Assembly: GCA_003327435.1 (NCBI GenBank)
Contig: QOQV01000010.1
Coordinates: 45,796-109,795, forward strand
Length of the DNA stretch: 64,000 bases
Reading direction: 5' to 3'
DNA from: Ignavibacteriota bacterium
GTDB lineage: Bacteria > Bacteroidota > Ignavibacteria > UBA10030 > BY39
Part shown: positions 18,829 through 28,179 of the stretch, in pieces
Position numbering within the stretch: position 1 is the stretch's first letter
How the letters are laid out: each line of letters starts with the position of its first letter
Position numbers and translations under genes: made by a program
The notes under the pieces: generated by a model
Databases searched by the model: none
What the model was told of the DNA's origin: nothing
The model's input: only the letters and a program-made list of their open reading frames with translations

Positions 18829-19989
18829 ATGATAACCGAAAAAATCTTAGTAGTAGATGACGAAGAAACTGTTTGCCAGAGCATCAAAAAAATTCTATCA
18901 CGAAAGGGTTACTCTGTTGATAATGCACTTTCAGCAGAAGAAGCAATCAAAAAGATAAACGAGAGTAGTTATGATTTAGTTATAACCGACTTAATGATGC
19001 CAAAAACAAACGGAATTGAGCTTATCCAGATTATAAAAGAAAATTATCCAGAATTGGATGTTGTAATGATAACTGGATATGCATCAATTGATTCCGCTGT
19101 TAAAGCCACAAAACTTGGAGCAGCTAATTATATCCCAAAACCATTCACACCCGATGAGTTAACAAAAATAACAGATAACATACTCTCTCAAAGGAAAGTT
19201 AAAATCAATAATAAAAAAGATACACCAAAAGAAAATGTTTCAGACGAAAATATTGATATTGACCTACCCTTTAGTGAAAAAGAGTTAACCAAAGCTACTT
19301 CAAGTGAATATGTATCTTCTTTGACTCACAGCGATATACCATTAGCCAGTAAAACCGCAGTAAAAGCATATTGCAATCTTGGTAAAAGAGAATGTCGCCG
19401 GCTCGTGCTTGAGGGTAGAGAGTGCATTGGTGAATGTCCAATTGTGAAAAAAGAAAAAGCACAAGCAAAAAAAGTTTCCAAAAAAGCTTTTAATTTTGAT
19501 GAGATACTCGATGTAGATCTTCCTTTCAATGCAAAGGAATTAGAAAAATTTATGGATGCTGATTACATAGATTGTATGTCGAGATCAGATATCCCACTCG
19601 CAGGACTATATGGACGCAACAGAGAAAATGCTCACAATGCACTTGTAGTTGATGATGAACCAATAGTTTGCCACAGTGTCCGAAGGATCCTTGCAAAACA
19701 TAACATTACAGTAACAGAGGCATTTGATGTGGATGCAGCACTACAAAAAATGAAACTCGGAAAATATGACCTTGTAATTTTAGATTTAAAAATGCCTAAG
19801 AAAAGCGGTTTAGAAGTTTTACAAATAATCAAATCCAATTGGCCTAAACTACCAGTTATTCTAATGTCGGGCTATGCAACAATCGAAAATGCGATTGAAG
19901 CTATAAAATTAGGTGCAGCGGATGTAGTTCCAAAACCGTTCACACCTGAAGAACTTACCAAGAAAGCTGAAGAAATTTTAGCCTCCTAA
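18829..19989 (+). CDS. Double-receiver response regulator with duplicated Cys-containing linker
   Basis: A 386-residue protein with two CheY-like receivers and no output domain. Receiver 1 (1-120) has acidic D10/D11, phospho-acceptor D54 and K104 in KPF; receiver 2 (about 269-386) has D275/D276, D319 and K369. The linker (141-265) holds two copies of a motif of about 35 residues: DIDLPFSEKELTKA...HSDIPLAS (143-174) and DVDLPFNAKELEKF...RSDIPLAG (228-259). Between them lies a segment with four cysteines (C182, C189, C199, C203, ending ECIGECP) that could bind a metal. I do not recognise the linker as a named domain. It may act as a phosphate sink or scaffold with the kinase at 15250 (inference). 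Confidence 0.88.
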   Translation: MITEKILVVDDEETVCQSIKKILSRKGYSVDNALSAEEAIKKINESSYDLVITDLMMPKTNGIELIQIIKENYPELDVVMITGYASIDSAVKATKLGAANYIPKPFTPDELTKITDNILSQRKVKINNKKDTPKENVSDENIDIDLPFSEKELTKATSSEYVSSLTHSDIPLASKTAVKAYCNLGKRECRRLVLEGRECIGECPIVKKEKAQAKKVSKKAFNFDEILDVDLPFNAKELEKFMDADYIDCMSRSDIPLAGLYGRNRENAHNALVVDDEPIVCHSVRRILAKHNITVTEAFDVDAALQKMKLGKYDLVILDLKMPKKSGLEVLQIIKSNWPKLPVILMSGYATIENAIEAIKLGAADVVPKPFTPEELTKKAEEILAS

Positions 19990-20007
19990 GTTAAATTCCT
20001 CAGCTTC

Positions 20008-20035
20008 AGGGTTGGTTACAAATGTGACCAACCCT
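20008..20035 (+). terminator. Rho-independent terminator
   Basis: AGGGTTGGT (20008-20016) pairs perfectly with ACCAACCCT (20027-20035) around a 10-base loop, followed at once by a run of T. It ends the regulator transcript before the polysaccharide operon. Confidence 0.88.
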
Positions 20036-20054
20036 TTTTTATTTTTTAAATTTA

Positions 20055-20083
20055 TTGATTTTTTCAATATATTTTTGTATAAT
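20055..20083 (+). promoter_or_regulatory. Sigma-70-like promoter for the polysaccharide operon
   Basis: TTGATT (20055-20060), a 17-base spacer and consensus TATAAT (20078-20083) lie directly between the terminator and the first gene of the locus. The predicted leader is about 25 bases. Confidence 0.68.
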
Positions 20084-20115
20084 TTATAAAATTTTGAAAA
20101 ATTCTGAAGGTTTCT

Positions 20116-20589
20116 ATGTTTAAGAGTGGTTTAATCGAAGGTGTCGTGGTAAAAGATCTTATCAAGCATTCTGATTCACGTGGTTGGCTTATTGAAACTT
20201 TTCGACAGGATGAACTTGATACAAATTACTTCCCTGTTATGTCTTACATTTCTATGACATTTCCAGGTATTGCCCGAGGTCCACATGAACATATTGAACA
20301 AAGCGATTTCTTTTGCTTTATAGGACCTTCAACGTTTAAATTATATCTATGGGATAATCGCAAAGATTCACCTACATATATGAACAAAATGACAATTACC
20401 GCCGGGGAAAACTCTCCAAAGTCAGTAATTGTTCCACCTGGAGTCGTACACGGTTATAAAAATATAGGTGATAAACCCGGTTTTGTGGCAAACTACCCTA
20501 ATCGACTCTTTATGGGCAAAGGCAAAAAAGACAAAGTTGATGAAATCAGACATGAAACCGATCCAAACACAATTTTTATTCTTGATTAG
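20116..20589 (+). CDS. dTDP-4-dehydrorhamnose 3,5-epimerase-like cupin (RmlC family)
   Basis: A 157-residue protein of the RmlC cupin family. DSRGWLIETFRQDEL matches the N-terminal strand, PGIARGPHEHIEQ holds the histidine region that in RmlC carries the catalytic base, and IVPPGVVHGYKNIGDKPGFV is the C-terminal signature. It is shorter than standard RmlC (about 180 residues) and the central region is divergent, so it may epimerise or isomerise another dTDP-keto-sugar. It starts the polysaccharide operon and is followed 6 bases later by dTDP-glucose dehydratase. No rmlA or rmlD lies in the window. Confidence 0.78.
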   Translation: MFKSGLIEGVVVKDLIKHSDSRGWLIETFRQDELDTNYFPVMSYISMTFPGIARGPHEHIEQSDFFCFIGPSTFKLYLWDNRKDSPTYMNKMTITAGENSPKSVIVPPGVVHGYKNIGDKPGFVANYPNRLFMGKGKKDKVDEIRHETDPNTIFILD

Positions 20590-20595
20590 AAATTA

Positions 20596-21618
20596 ATGAG
20601 TAACCAGATGAGAATTCTTGTAACAGGAGGTGCTGGGTTTATTGGAAGTAACTTCATTCACCATTTAATACAGAAACACCCGGATTATCTAATTATAAAC
20701 TTAGATAAATTAACTTATGCTGGAAATTTGGAAAACCTCAAAACAATTGAAAATAATCCAAACTACAATTTTATAAAAGGTGACATATGCGATAGAAATT
20801 TAGTTGCCTCCATTATAGATAATTTTAAAGTACAGGCAATTATAAATTTCGCTGCCGAATCTCATGTAGATCGCAGCATTATGGGTTCTGATGTTTTTAT
20901 TCAAACAAATATTGTAGGAACCCATACCTTGCTTGAAGTTGCAAGAGAAAAAAATATCGAAAAATTTATTCAAATTTCAACTGACGAAGTATACGGTTCT
21001 TTAGATAGCGCAGGCAAATTTACCGAACAAACACCACTTCACCCAAATAGTCCTTATGCGGCAAGCAAAGCCAGCGCCGATTTGCTCGCTCTCGCATATC
21101 AACACACATATGGAGTACCGGTAATTATCACAAGATGCTCTAACAATTACGGACCTTATCAGTTTCCAGAAAAATTAATACCGTTAATGATCGTTAATGC
21201 ACTGAATAATAAACCACTTCCCATTTATGGAGATGGTCAGAATGTAAGAGATTGGATATATGTTACAGACCATTGTGAAGCAATTTTAACAGTTTTGGAA
21301 AAAGGTAAAATTGGAGAAGTGTACAATATCGGTGCTGAAAACGAGAAACCAAATATTGAAATTGTTAAACTAATTTTAAAAGAACTCGGAAAAGACGAAT
21401 CTTTAATTAAATTCGTAAAAGATAGACCAGGTCACGATCGTCGATATGCAATTGACGCTACAAAAATCAAAACTGAGCTGGGATGGAGGCCAGCTTACAC
21501 ATTTGAAAAAGCAATAAAATCAACTATTGATTGGTATCTGGATAATGAAACATGGTGGAACAAAATTATTTCAGGAGAATATTTAAATTATTATAAGAAG
21601 TGGTATGAGGAAAGGTAG
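20596..21618 (+). CDS. rfbB: dTDP-glucose 4,6-dehydratase
   Basis: A 340-residue short-chain dehydrogenase/reductase-type dehydratase (RmlB/RfbB), which converts dTDP-glucose to dTDP-4-keto-6-deoxyglucose. Seen directly: NAD-binding GGAGFIGSNF (11-20), NLDKLTYAGNLENL, the FAAESHVDRSI motif, the catalytic Tyr/Lys in SPYAASKASADLL, and NNYGPYQFPEKLIPL. Length and motifs are fully typical. The product probably feeds the adjacent RmlC-like enzyme and perhaps the aminotransferase at 31921. Confidence 0.95.
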   Translation: MSNQMRILVTGGAGFIGSNFIHHLIQKHPDYLIINLDKLTYAGNLENLKTIENNPNYNFIKGDICDRNLVASIIDNFKVQAIINFAAESHVDRSIMGSDVFIQTNIVGTHTLLEVAREKNIEKFIQISTDEVYGSLDSAGKFTEQTPLHPNSPYAASKASADLLALAYQHTYGVPVIITRCSNNYGPYQFPEKLIPLMIVNALNNKPLPIYGDGQNVRDWIYVTDHCEAILTVLEKGKIGEVYNIGAENEKPNIEIVKLILKELGKDESLIKFVKDRPGHDRRYAIDATKIKTELGWRPAYTFEKAIKSTIDWYLDNETWWNKIISGEYLNYYKKWYEER

Positions 21619-21675
21619 AATAAAGAATTTTATAATTTCAAAAATGAAAAAACCAAAAACTAGTGTGAGCTAAAA

Positions 21676-23058
21676 ATGAGATTTAAAATTTTATTGATAA
21701 AGATATTAATAATTGGAACATCAGCTTTCACACAAGTAGATTTAAAAGAAAGATTTTCTAATTCGATTGCCGGATCTATTAGTGTAACAATTAGTGGGAA
21801 TTTTATTGTTAACGGGACATTTTCAGCATCAACAAATGAAAGAGTTGATCAGTTTATAACAAGAATGTTTTCCGTTGGTAAAGCTCAGATGATTGGAATG
21901 GTTAATCCTCAGGATCCTAAATATGAGGAAAAACTCTCAGTTTTGCTTCGAGAAATTGAGAGATATCCAAATAGAGATATAACATTAAAAAGAATTAGTG
22001 GAGAGGTAATAAAAATTGATTTATTAAAATTTCGTTTAACTGGTGATTTTAGCCATAACCCATATTTAAAGAACGATGATGTACTAATTTTCCCAAAATA
22101 TGATGAATTAAAAGATTTCATTAGGATTGATGGAGCAGTAAACAATCCAAATAGATTTCAATACATGGAAGGCGACAAAGTCGAAGATGCAATTACTTTG
22201 GCACAAGGTATAGATCCTGGATATGAGAATGTTCGGGAAATGGAAATCTATAGGTTAACTTACGATGGCGAATTGGATACAATTTTAAGATTACCTCTTG
22301 ATTTGAATTTCAAATTGAAACGTGGCGATAGAATTCGAATCCTCGGTATTACACCCCAGAGGAAAGACTATATCGCATACATTGCAGGTGAGGTATATCA
22401 ACCAGGAGTAATAGTACTACCCAAAAATGGTTTGCCTTTAAAAGAAGCATTAAAACAAGTTGGTGGCGTGCGCGAAAATGCAGATTTATCCAGGACAGAA
22501 TTGATTCGCGGTGCTAATGTGTTTCGCTCAATATTCTTTTCAGAGGAATTTGAGAGTCTTATGATGAGAAGAATGGCAAATATCAAAACCGAAGATTCTT
22601 TAAATTTCATTATCGATAACAAATTACGTTTTTCTCGTGGTGTTGCCGCATACGATTTTACAAAACTCAAATCAGAGATAATTGATGTGGATACATTAAT
22701 TGTAAGCGATGGTGATTATATATTTGTTCCCGCCAAGATCGATTTAGTCTATGTATTTGGCCAGGTAAACAATTTTGGTTATGTAAAATATTTACCTGGA
22801 AAAGATTATCGGTATTATATCGAGCAAGCTGGGGGTTTAGGACAATCAGCAAAAGATGAAATTTATGTTATTAAATCCAAATCACGCGCATGGACACTAG
22901 CAAGCAATAAAAATCATGTTGAAATAGAACCAGGTGATTATATTTGGGTACCTAAAAAGCCAATTCGTGATTTTGACTATTATATTGAGAGGGTAGGATT
23001 TATAGGAAGTATAGTTACTGGAATAATGACTACACTAATATTATTGTTGAAAAAATAA
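21676..23058 (+). CDS. SLBB-domain polysaccharide export protein
   Basis: A 460-residue secreted protein with an N-terminal signal (ILLIKILIIGTSAFTQ) and about three SLBB-type beta-grasp repeats. The clearest are DFIRIDGAVNNPNRFQYMEG, DYIAYIAGEVYQPGVIVLPK with LKEALKQVGG, and DLVYVFGQVNNFGYVKYLPG. A final hydrophobic helix (GSIVTGIMTTLILLL) resembles the anchoring helix of Wza-like exporters. The classical N-terminal Poly_export signature is not obvious. Being directly followed by the chain-length protein, it is probably the outer-membrane or periplasmic exit component of the Wzx/Wzy pathway. Confidence 0.85.
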   Translation: MRFKILLIKILIIGTSAFTQVDLKERFSNSIAGSISVTISGNFIVNGTFSASTNERVDQFITRMFSVGKAQMIGMVNPQDPKYEEKLSVLLREIERYPNRDITLKRISGEVIKIDLLKFRLTGDFSHNPYLKNDDVLIFPKYDELKDFIRIDGAVNNPNRFQYMEGDKVEDAITLAQGIDPGYENVREMEIYRLTYDGELDTILRLPLDLNFKLKRGDRIRILGITPQRKDYIAYIAGEVYQPGVIVLPKNGLPLKEALKQVGGVRENADLSRTELIRGANVFRSIFFSEEFESLMMRRMANIKTEDSLNFIIDNKLRFSRGVAAYDFTKLKSEIIDVDTLIVSDGDYIFVPAKIDLVYVFGQVNNFGYVKYLPGKDYRYYIEQAGGLGQSAKDEIYVIKSKSRAWTLASNKNHVEIEPGDYIWVPKKPIRDFDYYIERVGFIGSIVTGIMTTLILLLKK

Positions 23059-23077
23059 AAACAAGTAGGACAAAATT

Positions 23078-24295
23078 ATGACCAACCATAATGATACTAC
23101 GATTGGGCAAACATTTATTGAATTCCTTTCGATAGTGATAAAATATAGAAAATTTCTTGCAACATTTGTGATTATAATTACTTTAATTACCTCAATGTAT
23201 GCGATATTAGCACCGAAATGGTATAAAGCTACAGTTTCTGTATTCCCTGCAGAAAGAGCGGACTTCCTTTCAACCTTGACTGGCATCTCTGGTATAGCAA
23301 AAAATCTATCCGCTGGACGTGGTTTAGCAGCATTAACAGGAAGTCCTACTGAACTTGACAAATACATAGCAATTTTAAAAAGTGCAACCGTGACAGATGA
23401 TGTTATTGAGAAATTTAATTTAAGAAAAGAATACAAAATGGAAGATGATTACTACGAAGATGTTGTAAAAGCCTGGCAAAAGAAACTTGAATTAAACATT
23501 GAAGATGAGGGTAATTTAACAATATCAGTATATAGCAGAGATCCCCAAAAAGCAGCAAATATTGCTAATTATCTTGTAGAAAAATTAAATCAGGTTAACA
23601 CAAACTTAAGTGTTTCCAATGCAAAATCTAACCGTGAATTTATAGAGAAACGCTATCAACAAAACTTAGAGGACATTAAAAATCTTGAAAATTCAATGAA
23701 AGATTTTCAACAAAAATTTGGTGTTATTGCTGTCCCTGAACAAATTGAAGCTACTGTAAAATCAATGGCGGAAATTTACATTGAGATGTATAAAAAAGAA
23801 GTAGAATACAACGTAACCAAACAAAATTATGGTGAAGAACATCCCCTAACTAAACTTGTAAAAATTAATCTTGAAGAATTAAAAAAGAAAATTAATCAAT
23901 TAAATACCGGAACCGATTTATCTCAGAAAGATTCAAAAATTTTAATTCCATTCAAACAAGCACCAGAACTTGCAAATGAGTATTTGAAAATATATCGTAA
24001 CCTTGAAATACAATATAAAATTTTAGAATTCATCCAACCTCTATATGAGCAAGCGAAAGTCGAAGAAGTCAGAAACACCCCAAGCGTACTCGTTCTTGAT
24101 AAAGCAGGCCCACCTGAAAAAAAAGCCAAACCAAGGCTTAAGGTATATTTTTTACTTGGATTAGTTAGTTCAATCATTATAGGATTATTTTTGGTCTTTA
24201 CATTTGAAATGTTTTCTAAACTTAAACAGAATGATTACCAGAAATATCAATATCTGACTGGTTGGATTAAATTCAAGAAAAAGAATTTAAACTAA
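23078..24295 (+). CDS. Wzz-type polysaccharide chain-length determinant
   Basis: A 405-residue inner-membrane protein with helices near 26-46 and 362-382 flanking a long periplasmic, coiled-coil-rich region (NLENSMKDFQQKFGVIAVPE, EEHPLTKLVKINLEELKKKI). The N-terminal Wzz segment ITSMYAILAPKWYKATVSVF and the pre-TM2 segment VLDKAGPPEKKAKPRLKVYF (proline-rich) are typical. There is no cytoplasmic tyrosine-kinase domain, and no separate Wzc kinase or Wzb phosphatase is present in the locus. Confidence 0.9.
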   Translation: MTNHNDTTIGQTFIEFLSIVIKYRKFLATFVIIITLITSMYAILAPKWYKATVSVFPAERADFLSTLTGISGIAKNLSAGRGLAALTGSPTELDKYIAILKSATVTDDVIEKFNLRKEYKMEDDYYEDVVKAWQKKLELNIEDEGNLTISVYSRDPQKAANIANYLVEKLNQVNTNLSVSNAKSNREFIEKRYQQNLEDIKNLENSMKDFQQKFGVIAVPEQIEATVKSMAEIYIEMYKKEVEYNVTKQNYGEEHPLTKLVKINLEELKKKINQLNTGTDLSQKDSKILIPFKQAPELANEYLKIYRNLEIQYKILEFIQPLYEQAKVEEVRNTPSVLVLDKAGPPEKKAKPRLKVYFLLGLVSSIIIGLFLVFTFEMFSKLKQNDYQKYQYLTGWIKFKKKNLN

Positions 24296-24298
24296 TTT

Positions 24299-25492
24299 AT
24301 GAAAATTCTGTTAATTAACAATTATGGATTTAAGCGCGGAGGGACAGAAACTGTTTTTTTAGACACTGCTGATCTATTAAAATCTAAGGGGCATCAAGTT
24401 AAATTATTTTCGAGATTTACATTAAAAGATCAAAACCATTTAATAGATTTTTCGACACAAGAAAGATCATTTATTTTCAATAAATTCTATTCAATTCGAT
24501 CAAAAAGAGAAATCCGCAATATATTAACTTCATTCAATCCTGATGTTGTTCACGTAAATAATATCATTGGGGGAATAACTTTTTCCATTTTACCAGAAAT
24601 TAAAAAAAAAAATATTCCTATCGTTGTTAATGTTCACGATTTTAGAATGCTTTGTCCAGTTGGTATTTTTATCAATGGAAAAAAAGAAATTTGTGAAAAA
24701 TGCAAAGTCGGGAAATATTATAATTGTGTCATAAATAATTGTAGACCTGATGGCCTGCTAAAAAACATTATGATTGCAACCGAAAGTTACCTTCGGGATT
24801 ATTTCTTACCCCATGAAAACTTCTTCGATAAATACATTTTTGTTAGCAATTTCACAAAAAATAAGTTTTTAGAATTCTATCCAAACCTAAATTTTAAATC
24901 TGAAGTTCTTTACAACTTCACAACAAAATTCAACAAGGAAGTAAAAAGAGGAAAATATTTTCTTTTCTTCGGAAGATTGGATCGGGAAAAAGGAGTTAAA
25001 ACTTTAATCTCTGTTTTTAAAGAAATGCGCGAATTTAATCTTATCATTTTAGGTAAGGGTGAATTTGAAAACGAATTATTAAATTTTAATTTATCAAATA
25101 TCAAATATCTTGGTTTTAAAAAAGGAAAAGAGTTACAAGATTTAATAGTTAATTCATCCTTTATAATTATTCCATCTGAATGTTATGAAACTTTTGGAAT
25201 GTCTGGAGCAGAATCCCTTTCTATGAGTAAGCCTATAATCGCATCGAATCTTGGTGGGTTAACGGAGTTAGTTGAAAATGAAACGAATGGTTTTATCTTT
25301 GAGGCAGGAAATAAAGAATCACTTATAGCAGTTATAAAAAAATCTATTAATCTCACAGATGAGGAATATTATAAGATGTGCAGCAATGCATTCCAATTTG
25401 CACAACATTATTTTAACCCTGAAGATTATTATAAGAAGCTATCAGGCATTTACCAATCATTGTTAAGTAATGACCGAATTTTCACAGATTAA
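24299..25492 (+). CDS. GT4-family glycosyltransferase
   Basis: A 397-residue GT-B enzyme. NNYGFKRGGTETVFLDTADL is the N-terminal acceptor loop, NVHDFRMLCPVGIFINGKKE with several cysteines is typical of a GT4 subgroup, LFFGRLDREKGVKTLI starts the nucleotide-sugar domain, and the E-x7-E-like motif appears in PSECYETFGMSGAESLSMSK. It transfers a sugar to the growing lipid-linked repeat unit; donor and linkage are not predictable. It overlaps the flippase gene by 23 bases. Confidence 0.9.
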   Translation: MKILLINNYGFKRGGTETVFLDTADLLKSKGHQVKLFSRFTLKDQNHLIDFSTQERSFIFNKFYSIRSKREIRNILTSFNPDVVHVNNIIGGITFSILPEIKKKNIPIVVNVHDFRMLCPVGIFINGKKEICEKCKVGKYYNCVINNCRPDGLLKNIMIATESYLRDYFLPHENFFDKYIFVSNFTKNKFLEFYPNLNFKSEVLYNFTTKFNKEVKRGKYFLFFGRLDREKGVKTLISVFKEMREFNLIILGKGEFENELLNFNLSNIKYLGFKKGKELQDLIVNSSFIIIPSECYETFGMSGAESLSMSKPIIASNLGGLTELVENETNGFIFEAGNKESLIAVIKKSINLTDEEYYKMCSNAFQFAQHYFNPEDYYKKLSGIYQSLLSNDRIFTD

Positions 25493-26912
25493 AAGAAACA
25501 CATTTTATACAACAATAACAATATCTTCCAGATTGTTTGCCAATGTTTTCCTTTTCTGGTTGCTTGCAAGATTCTATGGCCCTGAAATATTTGGTAAATT
25601 TACATTTGCTCATACACTGGCAACTACATTCATTGCATTTGCCGACTTTGGACTTGAAATCCTTTTAACAACCAAGCTTGCAGCCAATAAAGGAAATAAA
25701 GCAAGGATATTTGAGAAGCTATTCGGTATAAAAGTTATCTTACTAATTCTTGCAACCACCTTAATGCTGTTAATAGGTATGAATTACAACCTGAGTGATG
25801 ATTACTTCAAACTAGTACTAATTTTTACTGTTTATTTAATTTTCACATCACTGAATAATTTTTTTGTTGGAGTATTTAAAGGCTATGAAAAATTTGTTTT
25901 CGAAGCTCGAACGTCTCTTTTTGCTAACGTATTCCTTATTGTTTTAACAGTATTCCTGATAATACTTCAAAGAAATATAATCGAAATCGCTGCAGTATTT
26001 GCTCTTTCAAGAATTCTTGGAACATCATATAGCATCTATAATTTATCAAAAGTCGATCCGTTACTTACATTTAAATTTGATTTATCTGGATTGAGATTAG
26101 TTGGTGGAAAAGCTTTAATTTTTGGTTTTCATTTAATTTTTTCATACTTATTCTTTCAAGTTGATACACTACTATTGGCAAAGTTAAAAGGGGCATATTC
26201 AGTAGGCATATATCAATCTGTCTTTAAATTGGTTATGTTACCTTTAGTAATACCAGAAATTTTTGTTAATTCACTATTACCAACTCTATCAAGATATTTT
26301 AAAGAGAATAAAGATGAATGGATTAAATTAGGTTTCTTTATGGAAAAGATTCTTTTTATACTTGCATTACCGATCGCTGCATTTATGATTTTTTATGCCC
26401 ATTCAATTATTCAATTTGCTTATGGTTTAGATGGATATCAAGATGCAGTAAATGTATTAAGAGTATTCGGCATAATTATTCTTGCGCGTTTTATTTTTGA
26501 ACCCTTTGCGTTAATGTTAACAACTTCCGATCGGCAAATCATCAGACTTATAACAGTTTTTATTGCAACTATATTAAGCATAACTTTAAATTATTTTGTA
26601 ATTCCAAAATATGATGTATTAGGAGCAAGTTTGGTTTCTCTAGGTGTTAATACATTCGTTGGTGTTGTGTATTTTATTTCTCTAAAGGAAAAGATCAAAT
26701 TTTGGTTTTTACAAATTAGACAATTAATTGCAATATTTTTTGTATTTGGAATCGGTTACATTTTTTATAAATTTGTACAACTAAATCTTATTGCAGAGAT
26801 AATAAGCTTGTTTGTAATTTATACAACTTTAGCTTATAAATATTATTTAACTAAAAATGAAAAACATATTTTTCATTCATTAATTAGAAAATTCAATTTC
26901 ATTGGACAGTAA
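25470..26912 (+). CDS. Wzx-type oligosaccharide flippase
   Basis: A 480-residue integral membrane protein with about 12-14 helices of the MOP/MATE-like polysaccharide transporter family. SRLFANVFLFWLLARFYGPE and FGKFTFAHTLATTFIAFADF are the N-terminal signature, and FKLVMLPLVIPEIFVNSLLP is the mid-protein signature. It should flip undecaprenyl-linked repeat units across the inner membrane. The downstream gene begins in the stop codon (TAATG). Confidence 0.9.
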   Translation: MTEFSQIKRNTFYTTITISSRLFANVFLFWLLARFYGPEIFGKFTFAHTLATTFIAFADFGLEILLTTKLAANKGNKARIFEKLFGIKVILLILATTLMLLIGMNYNLSDDYFKLVLIFTVYLIFTSLNNFFVGVFKGYEKFVFEARTSLFANVFLIVLTVFLIILQRNIIEIAAVFALSRILGTSYSIYNLSKVDPLLTFKFDLSGLRLVGGKALIFGFHLIFSYLFFQVDTLLLAKLKGAYSVGIYQSVFKLVMLPLVIPEIFVNSLLPTLSRYFKENKDEWIKLGFFMEKILFILALPIAAFMIFYAHSIIQFAYGLDGYQDAVNVLRVFGIIILARFIFEPFALMLTTSDRQIIRLITVFIATILSITLNYFVIPKYDVLGASLVSLGVNTFVGVVYFISLKEKIKFWFLQIRQLIAIFFVFGIGYIFYKFVQLNLIAEIISLFVIYTTLAYKYYLTKNEKHIFHSLIRKFNFIGQ

Positions 26913-28171
26913 TGAACATTATCTTTTTAATTTTTAGTTTTTTATTCTTATTTTTAACCTCGACTATTTTGTTCAAAAGAACAGATATATTTTCACCAGC
27001 AAGATTATTTAGCTTGGTGTGGGTATTTGTTTTAGGATTATGTTCATTAAAACTCAGTAGATTTCAATACGATTGGAGTATTTACAGTTGGTATGTATTG
27101 TTGATCACTTTAACCTCTTTTTTACTTGGAACTTTTGTTGTTTATGTTTTAAATTTTGGAAAAAATATTCCTACAATTCCCATAATACGAGAGATCCAAT
27201 CCCAAAAAATTAAGGTAAATACATATACAATTTTTAAAACAATAGTATTCCTTTTCTTTATTTATATTATCTCATATATTATAATTTATTCAATTGTTGA
27301 TTTTCTTCCAGCTTTTTCTAAAAAACCACATTTAAATCGTGCAACTTGGGGAGTTTTTGGATTCGGGTTATTTATTCACCTAACCCCTATCATAATATTC
27401 TTGTCAATAGCTTATTTTATACACCACAAAAATTTAACAAGAAAATTCATTATAACAAATATATTTTTAATCACTTTTATTTCTTTTATACTTTTAGAGC
27501 AACGGTTCGGTTTGGTATTCGCAATTATTTTAGCTTTTGTTTATCTTTATTACAGCTCGACAAAAATAAGCATCAAAAATTTCTTATTATCAGTAATTCC
27601 TATTATAGCAATAATTTATGGTTTAACTACTTTGAGGGAGAGTAAATATTTTATCTACTATCTGTACTACTTATCAAATATGAAATATTCTATTAATTAT
27701 GCTCTTTTCACCGAACCTTATATGTATATAGTTATGAATGTTGAAAATTTCGCATATGCAATAGAGAAAACAATACATCATACTTATGGATTTTATAGCT
27801 TCGATTTTATATTAGCCCTATCCGGATTAAAACATTTTCTAAAAGAATACTTTGGATTTAATGATTTTCCCGCCTTAAGAACTGCTTTATATAATACTTA
27901 TTCTATGTTTTTTATTTACTATCGCGATTTTGGATTAATTGGTTCATTTATTTTCCCTTTCTTGCTTGGAATACTCATTTCACATGCTTACTATAAGATG
28001 AGATATAATCCTAACTTTCATACTATATCATTATATGCTATTTTGGTAATTGGAATAATATTTTCTTATTTTATTCCACTATTTAGTTGGTTATATTTTA
28101 TTTTCGATGTTTTGGTTATCTATTTTATTTCAAGATATATACAACAAAAGTCAAAGAGTATTATTATTTAG
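26912..28171 (+). CDS. Probable oligosaccharide repeat-unit polymerase (Wzy-like)
   Basis: A 419-residue, highly hydrophobic protein with roughly 10-12 helices and a long loop (about 250-330). It has the spacing of O-antigen polymerase-like proteins: an N-terminal helix pair, SFILLEQRFGLVFAIILAFV, and a late loop with IYYRDFGLIGSFIFPFLLGI. Wzy proteins are poorly conserved, so the call rests mainly on topology and on position between flippase and glycosyltransferase genes. Confidence 0.7.
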   Translation: MNIIFLIFSFLFLFLTSTILFKRTDIFSPARLFSLVWVFVLGLCSLKLSRFQYDWSIYSWYVLLITLTSFLLGTFVVYVLNFGKNIPTIPIIREIQSQKIKVNTYTIFKTIVFLFFIYIISYIIIYSIVDFLPAFSKKPHLNRATWGVFGFGLFIHLTPIIIFLSIAYFIHHKNLTRKFIITNIFLITFISFILLEQRFGLVFAIILAFVYLYYSSTKISIKNFLLSVIPIIAIIYGLTTLRESKYFIYYLYYLSNMKYSINYALFTEPYMYIVMNVENFAYAIEKTIHHTYGFYSFDFILALSGLKHFLKEYFGFNDFPALRTALYNTYSMFFIYYRDFGLIGSFIFPFLLGILISHAYYKMRYNPNFHTISLYAILVIGIIFSYFIPLFSWLYFIFDVLVIYFISRYIQQKSKSIII

Positions 28172-28179
28172 AGCTTATG

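Noticed and set aside
28087..28179. An upstream extension of the GT4 gene inside the polymerase gene.
   Set aside because: The extra 31 residues overlap the coding sequence of the preceding gene and have no GT4 similarity; the family N-terminus begins at NIGIDGR.
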